From positions 11,543,808-11,607,807 of the forward strand of contig WARS01000013.1 of assembly GCA_008933995.1 (NCBI GenBank): DNA of 64,000 bases, in the 5' to 3' direction. Positions 1 to 13,349 of this stretch are shown one piece after another. The notes under the pieces are model-generated. The model saw nothing but the letters and a program-made list of their open reading frames with translations. It did not search any database and was not told the DNA's origin. Source of the stretch: Datnioides undecimradiatus (taxonomy: Eukaryota; Chordata; Actinopteri; Lobotiformes; Datnioididae). The first letter of the stretch is position 1. Each line of letters begins with the position of its first letter. The position numbers were made by a program, and so were the translations under genes.

Positions 1-1513
1 AGCTTTTGGAGGCCTACACACTCAAAATCACTCCCAACGACTTTCAATTTGTGTATTGATTTAATCACAGTGGGGCAGTAATACATAAACTTTTAAAATT
101 TGAAATGGCAAACATATACAGGTATAAAGTTGTCTAATGGTTGGGTCAGTTGTAGTTTTGGTCAATTTCAAGAGCGTGCAGATGAGACCTCCTTTTTTAA
201 ACACAACAAAAAATAGCCACAATCACCTTGATTTATGTTATTTTAGGATATTATTTTCTCTTTTGAGCAACATGTGGTTTCAGCATGGTCTTGAAAAGCT
301 GAACTTTAATGTAACCCCACTAGAGTGTGCTGCAGTCCACGTTCATATAGTTGATTCCAAACTAAAGAGAATGAGTTTTGATAATTTTCCAATCTGTGAG
401 AAAATGTCCTTGCTGTCACATGTGAACATTCTTCTGATTCCTTTTTTATATAAACTTTGTAAGTTTTCTCAGTGTCTGTTTTGTCTTCAGTCAATGGAAA
501 TATATTTGTTAAACATCAATACAAGTTTCATCACTAATATGTAAACTACGATTCAATGAACTTCAACCAGTCTCATTTCCAAGGTGATATGATCATAACT
601 GACAAAAAGCTTACACATTTTACTATGTTTGGTTTTTTTTTTTTTCATTTTGACAGGTTTTTATGCTGTGTGTGTTTCTGCTTATTCACATTTCAAAATA
701 CTTTCAGTCCCTTTGGTAAAGGCAGCACAAAAAGCATCTAAACTTAACTCAAAAATATTTTAATCGGCTTCTTACACTTTTATTCACACGCTAAAAGAAG
801 TGGAAACACTGAGACAAAGGCATTGAAATCATTAGACAGTTGTATTCCAAGGTATTGGTTAAAGGTACTGTGTATTTAGTAGCTGTTATTGAGCTTTTGA
901 TTGTGTCACACAGACATCCACAGCACATCATTTTTGACCAGTTATTGTTCAATCTTGAAATCTCAATTTTCTGAGCATTTTAAGGAATGTTAATCAATGT
1001 TTGCATAAATGTTGAGATTGACACTCCATTGACCTTAGAAACAGCAGCTAGCTGACCATAAGACAACATGTCCTTTAAAGGACACATTAACTTTTCACTG
1101 CATTTTGTTACTGCAATCCATCATTTTATTTAGTTTCAGTTCAGAACTATGACTTGAGTTTGTCATAAAATCACTGCAAGTATTTTTTTCTTTTATTACA
1201 TCTACTTTCATAATTTCACAGCTATATATTAGCTTACACACACTTGAGAAACAGAAGATAAACAGAAGCTACGATTTGAAAAGGTTAGACAAGCTCTGCT
1301 GTCCGAGAATACATTCATCAAATAAAGAGTTGGTTCAAATATAGATTTTCGTGGTGCAATATTTCTACAACAGTAAATATTTCACTACTTATCCATTCAA
1401 TTTAAAAGCAGAAAGATGTTACTTTGTCTAAAAAATACATGCACCCTTGTAAAGGAATCTGGTACAAAAGTGATTGAGAAATTGCTTCCATTCATATTAG
1501 CAAATTTATCCAT
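1..1513 (-). other. Probable 3' untranslated region of dendrin and flank
   Basis: This AT-rich stretch follows the dendrin stop codon and has no convincing reading frame on either strand. Reverse-strand AATAAA signals (seen as TTTATT) occur at 1192-1197, 1125-1130 and 779-784. The first would give a 3' untranslated region of about 320 bases. No transcript evidence is available to choose among them. Confidence 0.5.
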
Positions 1514-4500
1514 TTATTTTACAGATTCACTTTCAATCCTCCCATCATCTGAGACAGCACCCTCTGAGAGCAGGAAACTTTCCTCCACCTCATTTACTTT
1601 TGGCTCTGTTTCCATCATTTCTTCCACTTTGTTTGTATTTTCCACCTCAGCTGGGCACTCATCACTCTGAACAGACTCAATTGTGACGCTCTCTTCTCTG
1701 TCTACTTCCTCTTCTTGAGCAGCAGTCTCATTTTTTACTTCCCCAGAGCAGCAATCCTCTCCGTCAACTGTCTGAAACTCCTGAACATTCTGTATGTTCC
1801 TGTCTGTCCAGGCATCAGGTGACGTTTCTTCATCCTCATCCTCATCTGCTGTTATAACTGTGTTGTCAGAGATGTGGCTGCTGGTGCTGCTGCAGGACAG
1901 CGTGTCCTCTTCAGTGTGTCTGCTTGGTTCTTCCTGAGATGGATCCTCCTGGATTTGTCCCACCTCCTTAACACTTCCTTCTGTTGAAACCTCTTGTTGC
2001 ACTGCTTCATCAAAGACTATCCTCTCAATATTCTTGTCCTCTACCAAGTCTGGGCAACCCAAGTCCTCCCCTGTGCTCTCTGGATCCCATAGATCACTCA
2101 CTTCCTCTTCTTCAGTCTCGGAGTCAGGTGCTGTATGTTTTCTAATGCGATTTACTGCATCCCACAGGGACTTTGGATACTGGGGTTCTTCTTTCAGTGG
2201 TAAGTCAAGGGAAACACTTCCACTTCCCTCTTGGGACAGAGGAGTTGAAGAGGTAGAGAGCAAGACAGGAGGCAAATCAGAGGAAGAGGAGGATGGGAAC
2301 TGGAGGAATTCTTCAAATGAATCTAGATGATGAAGAGAGACAGTTTCTGGGATTCTGGCAGCATCACCAAAAAGAGAGAGAGAAACAAACTCTATGTCTG
2401 ACTTGTAGGATTTGTTTGGTGGCGAAGGAAGCTTGGAAGGTGCAGGCACATCCAAAGATGATTGTGACACCTCACAGTCTGAGTCTGGAGGTGAGGGAGT
2501 AGAAGAATTAGAAAGTTCAGTCTGTGGTTTGATGTCCTGCAAATTTTCGATCTCACTTTGAGTTTGAGAGTCTGTAGCATTTTCTTTGAATAATGGTTGG
2601 TCTAAAAGACCTGTAGTGTCCTCATCAGCCTCTTTCTGTGATTGCTTTTCAGTCATACAAGTCTCTTTTAAACATGAGGCATCTTCTTCTTGGCCATTAT
2701 CAAATTGTTTCTGCAAATAATTTACCTGTGTTTGACTTTCTGCAGCATTTTTTGGGGACATTATCTGTTCTAATGGCCCTTCAACATCCTCTTCATTTTC
2801 TTTATGTAACAGCTCTTCATGCACACCAATCTCTTTTAGAGAGAAGGTATCCTCTTCTTGGCCATTATCAAAGTGTTGTTTCCAAATGTTTACTTCTGTT
2901 TGTCTCTGATTTTCACTTAGATCTTCCTGAGATATTGTTTGCTCCAAAACACCTGTAATATCCTCATTGACTTCTTTTGGTAGTTTCTCTTTAATCGCAT
3001 AACTTTCAAGCTGTTGCTGCCAATTAGTGACCTCTAAAGAATCTTCTTTGGATATTTGAAGTGTCTGTATTTGTTCTGTAGGATCTTCACTGACTTCTTT
3101 TGGTAGTTGCTCCTCTGACATATAATTCTCTTTTATACAAATAACATCCTCTGCTTGGACACATTCAAGTTGTTGTTGCAAAATGTTGACCTCTGTGGAA
3201 CTTTCTTGTGATATTTTAAGTGTCTCTTCCATTATATGGTCTGTACAATATTTATCAGCTTCTTTTGTTTGTTGCTCATCAGTGATGGTTTCTTTCTCAC
3301 AATCAGCATTGTCTGGTAGATCACTTTCAATCTGTTGCTGTGACACCACCATGTCTGTCTTATCCTTAGTGAGGTCCTTAAAGGCATTACCAATCTCATT
3401 GTTTATTAGCTCCAATGTTTCACCATTGCCATCCTGGCCCTCACCTTTTGGCACTGCTGTGGTGTGATCTGTTAAAGCAAGAGGAGAGGGGATTGGGGAG
3501 TGGCCTGTATGGGGAGTGGAGCATGGAGAAAAGTCATCTGATCCAGGTGGAAGAGGAGAGGGCAGTTGCAGTGATAGGGTGTGAGAAAGGCATGAAGGTA
3601 CAGGATAAGGACCAAGGTTGTCTGGTGAAATGAAGGCAATCAGCTCAGGATCAGGATCTTTTTCTATGTTTAATTCTGAGAGAGACATAGCAAGGTTGGG
3701 TGCTTCAGAAGAATAAGAGAGGTTAGGTGGTGGACTGACAGATTGAGTAGGGTGTTGAGTAGCGGTATCATCCTCTAAAGGATGACTGTCTTCCTGAGTC
3801 TGCTCAGTTGTACCCTCTTCACTGCTAGATATAAGAATTAGACACTCATTCATTTCAATTTCAGGTGAAGCTTTTCTATCACTTTTGTGTTGTGAGACCA
3901 TGTCATTCTCTTCAGACATGGCAGACACCTGCTCCTGAGACCCTGGAAAATCCTCACTACCTTCATGTGCCACCAGATCTTTAGCATCATCATTCTCTTG
4001 CAAACACACAACAACCTCAACTTCGCTGACCTCTAACTGATTCTGTGACTTTTCCTCTGTTGTGTCCTCTGTGATTTGTTTAGCCACATCACCAAGGTCA
4101 TGATTTTTAATTGGAGAAGTTTCGACCTGCTCTTCTTCTACACATGGGTCAAAAATTGATGTAGCATCCTCAGGTCGCTGCTCTGTTACGCAATCATGTA
4201 GAGGGATTCCTAGGATTCTTTCAGCACGCTCCTCCAAGGTTTCCCTGTCAGAAACTGAATATGACAACATGCAGGGGAAAGAGATTTCACTTTCTCCTTC
4301 AGGTATCTTTTTCTGTATTGGATCTGAGTCACATTCAGTCTTCAGAGGCTTTTCATTAATGTGCATGAGATTTGTTTCTGCATTTTTGTTAGTTGTTTCA
4401 TCCTGATTCAGCTGACTGTTTGATTGAACAGATTCAGGAGAGATCTTTGATTCTATATTTTGTGGGCTGTGTTCAGTGCATGATGTGGAGTCTACATACT

Positions 4501-6716
4501 GAACTAGCTCCTTCTTGGGTGATGGAATCGTCTCCATTTTAACAACAACACAGGATGTGTCAATAACCAATAAACCATTACTACTTCCGGATTCAGCCTC
4601 CTTCTTGATGTCCAATTTTCTTACATCAGTATCAATTGGATCAACTTCAGCAGAGACTTCCTGGTTGTGCAAAACATCCGATTCTGCTTCCTCATTGTTT
4701 GCTTTCAAAAACGTGGATGAAACCTCAGTTTCAGCCCTGCTTGTGAAACTGGGCTCCCTCCACAAAGGATATTTGACTGAGCCAGAATGCACTGACTGAG
4801 CAACTTGTCTCCCAAATGTAAAATCAGCATCATTTGTACTTCTTTCTTCTACCGGGACATCTGTCTCTGCTCTGTTGGACAGATTATCCTCAAGGATTTC
4901 ACTTGGCGTCTCTGTCTTTTGGGCTTTGAGATTTCTTGCATCAGAAGTATTTGACTCCTCTGTGAGTGTTGGGACTCTGAAGTCTACCTCATCTGCAAAT
5001 TTGTGTGTTTGATTACTGTCACCACTGTCACCTTTGGAAACCCCTTCTATTTCTGTGTTTTGAAAGCTTGTTTGTGAAGCACAAAGTGGCAAAGATGGGC
5101 TTTCTGTGGTGCCCGCTATTCGAGACACCAAGCAGAATACTGTCATCCCCCCTGTCTTCTTGTTTAATCTGAACTTCCTTCCTTCAATGACTTTGGAGCA
5201 TTGTTCCTCATTTATCTCCTTATTCTGAACTGCTTGTAACACTTGTGTCTGTTGTAGATATAACATACCCTCAGACAGCATGTGTGGTTTCTGGATACTA
5301 ATAGTACTGCTTGCCTGCAAAGTGTCTGTTTCATGCCTTTGGTGCTTCAGTCCTTCAAGCTGGGTCAAGGTATATTGATTTGCATCTGATTTTGTAACGT
5401 CCCCTTTCTCTCCTTTTCTGTGATCTACAAAGACATCCTGCTTTCTGAGTGTGGGCTGTGACCAGTAGTCTTGTCTCTTACCTTCCTGCTCCCAACTGGT
5501 GTCACGGTGGTGCAGTGCAGGTAAACTTTTATGTGGGCTGCTATAGGGAGGAGGAGCAATATAGCCAGGAGGTTGGCTGAACATCCTCCTTTGATAGCCA
5601 GTCTTTTCTTTCATGTCCAACACGTGACTTGTGTCAGTGGCAGAAGTTTGTGATGGATAATAGGACGAAGCTTGCTGTCTGCCCCTTCTATCCCACAGTC
5701 CTAATTCTCTGATGTTTGTAGGTGGTATGATTTGTTGCAACGCAGCCACTCGAGGATCTGTCCCACTCCTGCTGTCCCTCTCTGGAGCTCTGCTGCTCTC
5801 CAGCAGCCCCTGTGAAGCGCCCCTCAACTCTGCCTCTATCCGTCTCCTCCTGGGAAGTGAATGGCTGTATCGAGCTGCCCAAGCCTCAAGCTCCCGATAG
5901 CTGCTGTCACTCCTTTTAGTGGAAGCTTCCCTGTTGTGGCGGACAGGACTACAGGGCTCCCATCTTCTTTGCCAGCCGTCTCTCAGAAATCCTCTTTCAT
6001 ATTCCCTTGCTGCTCGTTGAGCTGCTGTCCACTCTCTGTCTTTGGCTTCATGCGTCTGATACTCTCCCAGGTCATGGTGCTGCTGAGGGTGACGGTCTAG
6101 AATAAAAGGGAAGTGAGGCGAAGCAGGAGCCCTCAGGTCTTGGTCCATCCAGTTAGTGTACTCCTGGGGAGCCCCTCCTGTTCTTGATCCTGGTGCAGTC
6201 CAATAACTGGACTCTCTGTCTTGATCCTGCTGCTCACCATAGTACAATGGATAATAAGTTGCCTGTTGTCTGTCATGGTAGCTGTGGGTAAAATGATGGA
6301 AAATGTGAGTAAACTCATCACATATCTAACAAGGGAAAATAAAGTGTTGCTAAAAAGTTGTACAGTTTTTCATGATTGTTACAGCAATAGACTATTTTGC
6401 AGTAACTTGGCAGTTTTAAAGTTAGTCGAGATTCACATAGTCTACATAGATGCAGCAAATGAGGTAACCTATATTTGTTCAGCAATTTGTCACCCTGTCG
6501 TTGGGTATTAACATACCCCAGTGTGTTTTAAATCAAGATTTAAAAAGCTTAGAAAAATGGCAGCAAACAGTATCATCCAAAGATCATACTAATAACATAG
6601 TCATCTTAATCACATGCATAGCACTGAACTCACTTATGTGTACAGTTTCTCCCAGGAACAGTACCAAATCTGGAGTATAGAGGTGATTGTCCCTGATTCT
6701 CAGGCCAGAACTCCAT
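1514..6716 (-). CDS. ddn: Dendrin, greatly enlarged teleost form
   Basis: Two coding exons: 6716-6634 and 6281-1514, joined in phase (AA|C) to give about 1616 residues; human dendrin has about 711. Dendrin is a proline-rich protein of podocyte slit diaphragms and neuronal synapses that binds WW-domain and CD2AP/nephrin partners. Landmarks shared with human dendrin, from memory, are: a PPGY/PPPY pair near residue 270 (YIAPPPYSSPHK), a VIDTSCVVVK segment, a TLEERAERILGIP segment, and near the C-terminus LWDAVNRIRKHTAPDSETE. The middle is acidic, low-complexity and carries five degenerate repeats (see separate entry). The chosen start begins MEFWPENQ; it resembles an internal stretch of human dendrin (MDFQ...NRTC), so the first residues of the mammalian protein appear absent. 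JCAD was considered, but the motif set and 12q13 synteny favour dendrin. Confidence 0.8.
2545..3340 (-). repeat. Five degenerate protein repeats inside dendrin
   Basis: Inside the large dendrin exon the protein reads as about five successive units of 46-58 residues. Each opens with QQQ-hydrophobic-E or a variant (QQQIES, QQQLEC, QQQLES, KQHFDN, QKQFDN). A KE...EEQL.KE..ED.T core follows, then an S.E/S.K segment leading to the next unit. The units are diverged in DNA, so this is an old expansion rather than a recent minisatellite. Unit 1 starts at 3340 and unit 2 at 3178. Nothing comparable is known to me in mammalian dendrin. Confidence 0.7.
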
Positions 6717-6743
6717 CTGTTGGTCTGATACTTGAAATCTGAT
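6634..6743 (-). other. ddn: Dendrin first coding exon with its 5' untranslated part
   Basis: Read on the reverse strand, a TTTCAG acceptor precedes 6743 and a GTGAGT donor follows 6634. The ATG at 6716-6714 opens the frame that continues in the giant exon. The frame is also open upstream of the ATG to the acceptor, so an earlier start in an upstream exon cannot be fully excluded. Confidence 0.65.
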
Positions 6744-6915
6744 CTGAAACATGAAAAAAAATATATTAAAAATTATGGTATATTTAGCTATTTCATATAA
6801 TGACATTTAAAGATTGAAAAAGAGAACGTTGAATGTAAGAGTATAAAAAGCCTTACCTGCATTTTAGATATTGTTATATAAATGGAGAGAGAGGTAAACA
6901 CAAAACAACACTTAC

Positions 6916-7000
6916 CTTTAATTGCTGTTTTCAGATTTTTGCCCTTCCTGCTCATGAGGTGATATGAGCTCTAATGAGGTCCAAACAGGACAACTTGTTT
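6916..7000 (-). promoter_or_regulatory. Putative dendrin 5' untranslated exon and promoter
   Basis: On the reverse strand a good donor (ATTAAAG|GTAAGT) ends an exon at 6916. Upstream lies a TTTTAAAA element near 6995-7002 that could act as a TATA-like box. An ATG at 6955-6953 would, after splicing to the 6743 acceptor, open a short frame that runs past the main start codon out of frame and then stops. This is inference from splice signals alone. Confidence 0.35.
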
Positions 7001-7036
7001 TAAAAGGACTGTGGTTTGCAGTCCCCCACCCACTCT

Positions 7037-7041
7037 GCGCA

Positions 7042-7073
<32 letters not shown>

Positions 7074-7079
7074 CACACT
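7037..7079. repeat. (GCAC)n/(CA)n microsatellite
   Basis: A run of CGCA tetranucleotides passes into a pure CA run just upstream of the dendrin 5' exon. Confidence 0.95.
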
Positions 7080-9616
7080 CCCTTGTCAGAGTAAGCACAT
7101 CAACCTCTCATCCAGGCAGCAGTTCAAATACTATTGAGAAATATTTTAATCAGGTTTTAAGAAAAACTATCTTTAGTGTCATCATTCCTGCTCACACACA
7201 ATGATGGTTTACTAATAAGGAATTTAGTTTAGAAACACAAACAAATGTAAAAACCAACATTAAAAAAAACAGTGGCGGTGCATACAATAGCAGGTGATAT
7301 GATTGTATTGAGACTGACAGAAATATTGTAGTTTGTCTGACTGTCATGACAGAATATTTCAAATCTACTATTACAAGTAGGTCATTGCTCAGAAAGCTGC
7401 ACATACTACTTTTCTTTGAAAAATAAGTATTTAAGAAAGCTACACAACTTTTTAAGTTCAACTTGACATGATCCAACTTTGTTTTTTTACTAATTTGATA
7501 TTTTGTTATAGTTCAACCAACACAGAAACTTCCTAGCAACACACAATCTATATAAGTTTGCTCAAATAATAATGAACAACAACAAAACCAACAATCTGCT
7601 CTTTCTGCATGACACTTGCATGTGGGAGGTGCTCTGGAGAGCAGACTCTGCATGGAGATAGGGATCTGTTGTTTTGTTGGCTGAATTGTAGCAGAGGGAG
7701 AGACAGGCAGCGAACGGGTTGTTTCCCTTTCTTTGAAACTCTCCAGCGTAACAAACAGGCTTTCCTTCTCTGAACAGAAAGTCTGTACATCAGCAGAGAG
7801 CAGGAGAGAGGGGATGAAGCACGTACAGACAGCAGGCTGCATGGAGGGCAATCTGTTGATGTTGACAGAATAGTTGGGGATCGGATGAACTTTGTTTTGG
7901 GATTTATATATCTCAATAAAAACAACATTGCATCAGATATCAGCGGTCCAATCACCAAATGGTAGATGTCTACATATCCACTTACTGCTTCTCCAGTACT
8001 ACACATCAAGATTACATTGTTTATGGCTAAAGTCTATTATAATAATTCATTTGATTATTGAAATAGGTAAAATAAAAGATATATTGGCTGTTTGTGACAT
8101 AAGTTTGACCAGATTTTTGTATTTGGAAGACAGTTTACCAATTTATGTTTAAAATTAGCTCATGTAAAATGACACAGACGACACAGGCGTGAGTGCTAAT
8201 CAGAATTTACAATATGTAACAAAGTACATTAAAGTATCCATTATTACTGTGAGAATGTATCAGCTTTTGCTTGTACATAAACATTTAGGCTAACAGATGA
8301 TTTTCATGAAGATACTTAAGTGATGAACTCCATCACCTTGTGTACAGGGAGGGCTAGTGTTCATTTTATTTACACCCCTGGAAAGTAATATTCATGACTA
8401 AATGAGCAACAATTAAAAGTAAAAAAGTACATATTCGTTATGTTTAACACAAAAACTTATTAAATCTTCTTCATGTGAGTGGGGTTTGATAATTTTATAT
8501 TGAAAGTGGCCAAGCAACAACAAACAAACCAAAATCCCAAATATGTCAACACATTTTGATTTAAATGTGGCTGAGTGTGATGAGAGCGTGTATTCAAAAC
8601 TGTTCATACTAAATAGTGTAAACTAGTATTAGTATTCATCATGCGTATTCATGTGGGACCCAATCACACTGAGGTTTTTCAGGGCCTTTAAAGATGTGAT
8701 CATGGTGCTCTGATCTAGAAGCAATGCCCCTTAGACCACTTTATAACATGCTTCATAACATCCTTATAGGAAACCAAACAGGATTCCTGAGTATGTACAA
8801 ACAGGCAACAGTGTCCTTTTTATTGCTAAAATGAACCTGGTGAGACATTCAGTGTTTTAACTGAGAGAAGAATTGAAATTTAAACTCAGAGGTAAGATAA
8901 GTACCCTGAGAAGAACAGTTGATCCTTTTACACTGATTACATTATCAAGCTCTTCCCTGAAACTTATTTGCATGACAATGACAACATGGAGACAAAATGA
9001 AAAAACTGTGTGACAAAAGTGACGAAAAGAAGAACAGAACATGAACTGCCCAGTCAGGTGATTGTGAGCAAAGTTACACTGCAGCCCGAAGGTGCAGTGG
9101 CAGAGCTGATCCCTGTGTCAGTGAAAATCCACCTAGTGGCTTTCAGAGTAAATAAAGAAAACAAGACTCTTGTTATATAAAATAACAATGAGACGTCATG
9201 GCTGTTCCCAAACTGTATTTGTGTTTTCTCAAGTATCTCAAGTCTTACTGTCTGATAGATTGAATTAAACTACTTGAGCTAGCCCACTAAGGGAGCAGAC
9301 TCTCTAGTGTTCATGATAAGTACAAATAATTGTAACAAGCTGTAGTTGAATTATAAAACACAAAACTGCAGTTTAAAATACATAAAAATAATCTGAAACT
9401 CAGTACTTTTCAAATTACATTTACGTAATAGAAAGACTGAATTGTCCAAGGACAACTCTGACCTACTGTTCTTGACAACTTCGCATTTTGCATTTGTTGC
9501 TTTCCCTGTTATTGCTTTTTAATTCTATTAAAAAGGCATCGAATAAACCAGAGTAATAAACCATCTCAATAAAGTGATTTAACCAGTGCCAGGCCTGTGG
9601 GAGGTTGTCCCTGCTG
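7080..9616. other. Spacer between dendrin and eef1akmt3
   Basis: I see no gene here. The region is AT-rich with scattered short frames lacking splice context or recognisable protein content. Its right end is the probable 3' untranslated region of eef1akmt3, with an ATTAAA-type signal on the reverse strand at 9523-9518, about 95 bases after the stop. Confidence 0.6.
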
Positions 9617-10766
9617 TCACTGGTCTTTCCTTAAAGATGCCCTATAGATATTAATATTTTGTTTTTCATCACGGTTCACAAGCTCCACATTAAATCTGCT
9701 TGAAAGACATTCCTCATAGAAACCTGGAGTACCGTGCTCTTTTCGCATTTTGGATGAAAGATATACCACAGCACCATTCCTGCACAAATGAGCTAGGGTC
9801 TCCACCAGCAGTGGGTAAGTCTCTGGGAGGTAAATTATATCTGCACAAAGCACCAGATCCCAGTCAGAAGGGAAGTTCATGTGATCTTTGCCCCAGGACA
9901 GAGGGAGGACGGTGGGATGGGTGGTAAGCCAACCACTGGATGGCATGTTTGCAGAGACATTGGCCTGAAGTTGTGGGAGAGCCAAGGGAAGGTCTGTGAG
10001 GGTCACAACTGCACCTGAAATGATATGAACCTTTAAATCCAGTGTGTTATTAATGAAAGTCAGCTCAGCTAAGGACACTTTACATGCTGCAAGTAAACCC
10101 TAAACAGAGGCGAACATAGGAGCAACACCTGCTGTGGCAGCTGCAGCAGCCTTGCAGCAGTGCCTCCGGCGGAAGCAACTGTCGGTTGCATTAAATGGGG
10201 CACGGTGGTAGTGAAAGATGAACCAAGTTGATCGTAACAAGCAGAGAACTATGAATTAAAAACAAACAACAACCAAAAGCTAATCATCTGCATAAATAAG
10301 CAGCCAGAGGAGCTCTAGGAGCCGTATGCCTCTGACAACCAAAACGTGAATTTACTCTTCCCTCAAGGAGGGTGGACAACATACCGAGGCGTGCGGCCAG
10401 GATCCCGACCACACCGGTCCCAGCTCCCAGCTCTATGATGCGCTTTCCCCTCAGCTCCACCTTCTGCTCCTCCAAGTAACAGCACAAGTGTAACGCCTGT
10501 GCATACACACACACATACAAACCCCTACCGTGAGACTTAACTCAGAATGAACGAGCAGGTAGCTATATTTTCACAACATAAACAGAAACCGAGTGTACTC
10601 TTACAGCCTCCCACACCGGAGCAGCCACGCCGAGGTTTGCACCAAACACCTGTGTGATCTTCAGCTCCTCGCCGGATAAACTGTAAACAGCATCCTGAGA
10701 AAATGTATCACCAAACAGACAGTCGTCAACGGGGAACGGGTCGTCTTCACCCCCTGCACAAATCAT
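9617..10766 (-). CDS. eef1akmt3: EEF1A lysine methyltransferase 3 (METTL21B)
   Basis: Three coding exons, 10766-10605, 10496-10385 and 10014-9617, give 223 residues (human about 226). The family is the seven-beta-strand SAM-dependent protein lysine methyltransferases; METTL21B methylates translation elongation factor eEF1A (Lys165 in human) in the cytoplasm. Visible motifs are the SAM-binding loop ELGAGTGVVGILAARLG around residues 73-89, the TLTDLPLAL acidic-loop strand after it, and DLVLCADIIYLPE, the post-motif-II strand near the active site. The C-terminus YLSSKMRKEHGT...NINIYRA closely follows human METTL21B, which separates it from METTL21A, C and D. All three joins are phase-consistent (0, then 1). 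The gene lies 2.6 kb from the end of stx16 in the same orientation. Human EEF1AKMT3 is on 12q14, fitting the synteny. Confidence 0.93.
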
Positions 10767-11890
10767 GACTAGTCAAAGTAAACCGGTTTACTCGATGATA
10801 ATACGAAGCTGAACCGTTACAAGACACGCTGCACCGGTGTCAACAGTTTGTCGCCTTCCAGGTCAACATTAGCATTAGTTGTTCGCTAAATAACAGTGGC
10901 CTTTCATATACGACGAGGAAAATAGTTTATTTATACGAGTATCGTGGAAAACTGCGATGTTAACGCGAAATGTGAATAGCTAAATTTAATGCATTTAACG
11001 CTGTCTGTAAGCTAACTATCAGATGTTAGCAGCTGCTAAACAGCAACTGTTACCCGTGTCCGTCTAATTTACGTTCACGTCCATAAGACAGCTATCAGTT
11101 TTACTGCCAATACGTGTCGTCACATCTATAACAGTATTTTCTATCGACTGAAACAGTTTGGTTATGGGTTATCTAAGTGCTGCGAAATTCGAGTTAAACA
11201 AAGCTTTTATTTTGAAATGCAAAATAAACCCAGTGAGCTTCCGGGTTAGAGGACCCGTCAAAGACCCTACAATAACTTTTCATATCACTGCGCAACAGAC
11301 ACGTGTTTACAGTACAGCACAGTCCTCAATAAGTTGTGTTCAAATATTTGGACAAAGGGAGTAGACTTACCTTTCGTAGATCCCAAGTTGCTCCTGCTAT
11401 TTGATAAAATTATATATAACAGCAATTCAATTATTACAGTACAGTTGCTCGGTGCCTTCAGGTGCTCCCTGCTTTCACTGGCAATCAGAGCAGAGCCAGT
11501 ATTTTCAGTCAGACAAGTGCCAAAAAAGCAGTCTCATGTTCAGTATTCAGTCACCCATGAGAAGACATAAAAATAATTAAATTCGTAGTGAATCTGCCAA
11601 TTGTTCTCTTGATTGTTTGGTGTATAAAGCAGTTTAACTAAATGTCAATCAGTAAAGGATGTTTGCTGTATGCTTAGTTTGTCCAAATCAACAGATGAAA
11701 ACCAGACAATTCTATTTACAATGATGTAAAACTGAGAAAAGCAGCAAACCCTCGCACTTGAGAGGCAGGGACCATGAACTGTTTAGCATTTGTGCTTGAA
11801 ATGTGATTTGTATGATTATTATAGGATGATTAATACATTATCAAAAGATTATTAAACTGTAGATGTGCTTCACTTAAAAACACAGAACTC
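10767..11890. other. eef1akmt3 upstream region
   Basis: This stretch separates the eef1akmt3 start from the likely end of the stx16 transcript. It is richer in CpG near 10790-11150, which fits a housekeeping promoter without a TATA box. I recognise no reading frame with homology. Confidence 0.45.
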
Positions 11891-13349
11891 TGTCATATTC
11901 CAGGTTTATTAAAAAAAACAAAACAAGTCGCTTTGTCCTCACCTGTTTTGCTTCGAAAACAAAACTGGAGTACCACTGGGACATTGTTCACACAACTTCA
12001 CATCAATGACAACGATGATTTTAACAGGTGTGTAAAGTGTAGAGTCGAGTACAGATGACAAATAAACCTCTTCATCCTTTCAGCTTATCAGTCTTTATAG
12101 AACAAAAAACATGGAAAGAATTTCCAACACAGCCAACTAAAATGTTAAATGTCCAATCTGAAAAGATAAAAAAACATAATGCTGTCTTCATATGTCTGCT
12201 CGTGTTGGTCTACATCACAGTTTTTTCAGTGGAAAGGACAATAACTGTCGGGCTTGATTGCAGATACACTTTAGTCAATATACAGTAATCTGCCTGACAC
12301 AAACATCTCTGAACCTCTTGATTATTTGAAGTTATTAAAAAATAAATAATTCTTTCATCATACATATGACAGTAGTATTACATCCATAACACAACCACCC
12401 TCCACCTCAAGCCTCAATATGTGCAAACTGCAAGAGTTTAAAAAAGGTAGCACTTTATGCAAGGACCATGAAAAACAAAGATAAAGTGTTTTAAATTAAG
12501 CACTTTGTGAAAAGTGCAGTGGGAGTGACATGGTTATGATTTTAAAATTACAGATGAATTGGAGGGAGCCCATGGAGGTCCAAACCCTCCACGGCTATAG
12601 AGTGCAGTTACACAATCACATTGTTATTAAATTGGGGGTGATCATTAAAAAAAATATACAAAAAACTGGTGGTCCTTAAACCAAAGGAATATATTTGGTA
12701 CTGAATGATTTTTCTTGTCATATCTGTTACTGTCCCAATGCAAAACATTTTCATATGGTCTTTAAATGTAAAATACTGAGCCTGGACACAAATGTGACGT
12801 TGGGATAAAAATGAATATGCAGTAAAATGAGATCTACTGGATATTTCTCTTTCACAAACATTCATTCTTGTCACATCTTTCTCAAAAAAACAAAATATTT
12901 GCAATGATACTGGACAGAAACGATGCTTTGTCACACAACAAACGTCACAATTCGTGCTTTGAGTTCAAGCAGAGGATGCTCTGCTTTAGCCTTTAGACAT
13001 TGCTAGTCCATTTTCACACACCACGTTTTCTTTTGTTAAGACACATATGTCAACATGGTTGGGTTCGACAAATCTCTGTCACAGAGTCTTGGAGTTGCTT
13101 GATAAAACAGCCATGGCTCAAACAGCCTGTTGATTGTTTTTTTTTTTTCTCTCTCTCATTAAAATCAATTAATAAGCATCTCCGCACAATCAGATGTGCA
13201 CCTATGAAGAGACGTCTTTGTTTTCTTTGTTTCTTTGTGGGTATGAAAGGCAGTCAACTTTGCTTTGAGTAGAATCAAGACAGAGTCCGAGTCCACACAG
13301 ATGCACAACAAACACCCACACAGAAAACAAAAGCCAGAGGAATGCATAC
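11891..13349 (-). other. Probable stx16 3' untranslated region
   Basis: The region follows the stx16 stop codon on the reverse strand. A reverse AATAAA signal at 11910-11905 would end a transcript with about 1.45 kb of 3' untranslated sequence. No coding potential was recognised. Confidence 0.5.

Noticed and set aside
1514..6281. The large minus-strand gene as JCAD rather than dendrin
   Set aside because: Four separate motifs line up with human dendrin in order and dendrin belongs to the 12q13 block; the JCAD N-terminal signature is not present. Kept as a lesser alternative.
13060..13085. GGGTTCGACAAATC resembling a tRNA T-arm
   Set aside because: No matching acceptor, D or anticodon stems and no upstream A box at the right distance.
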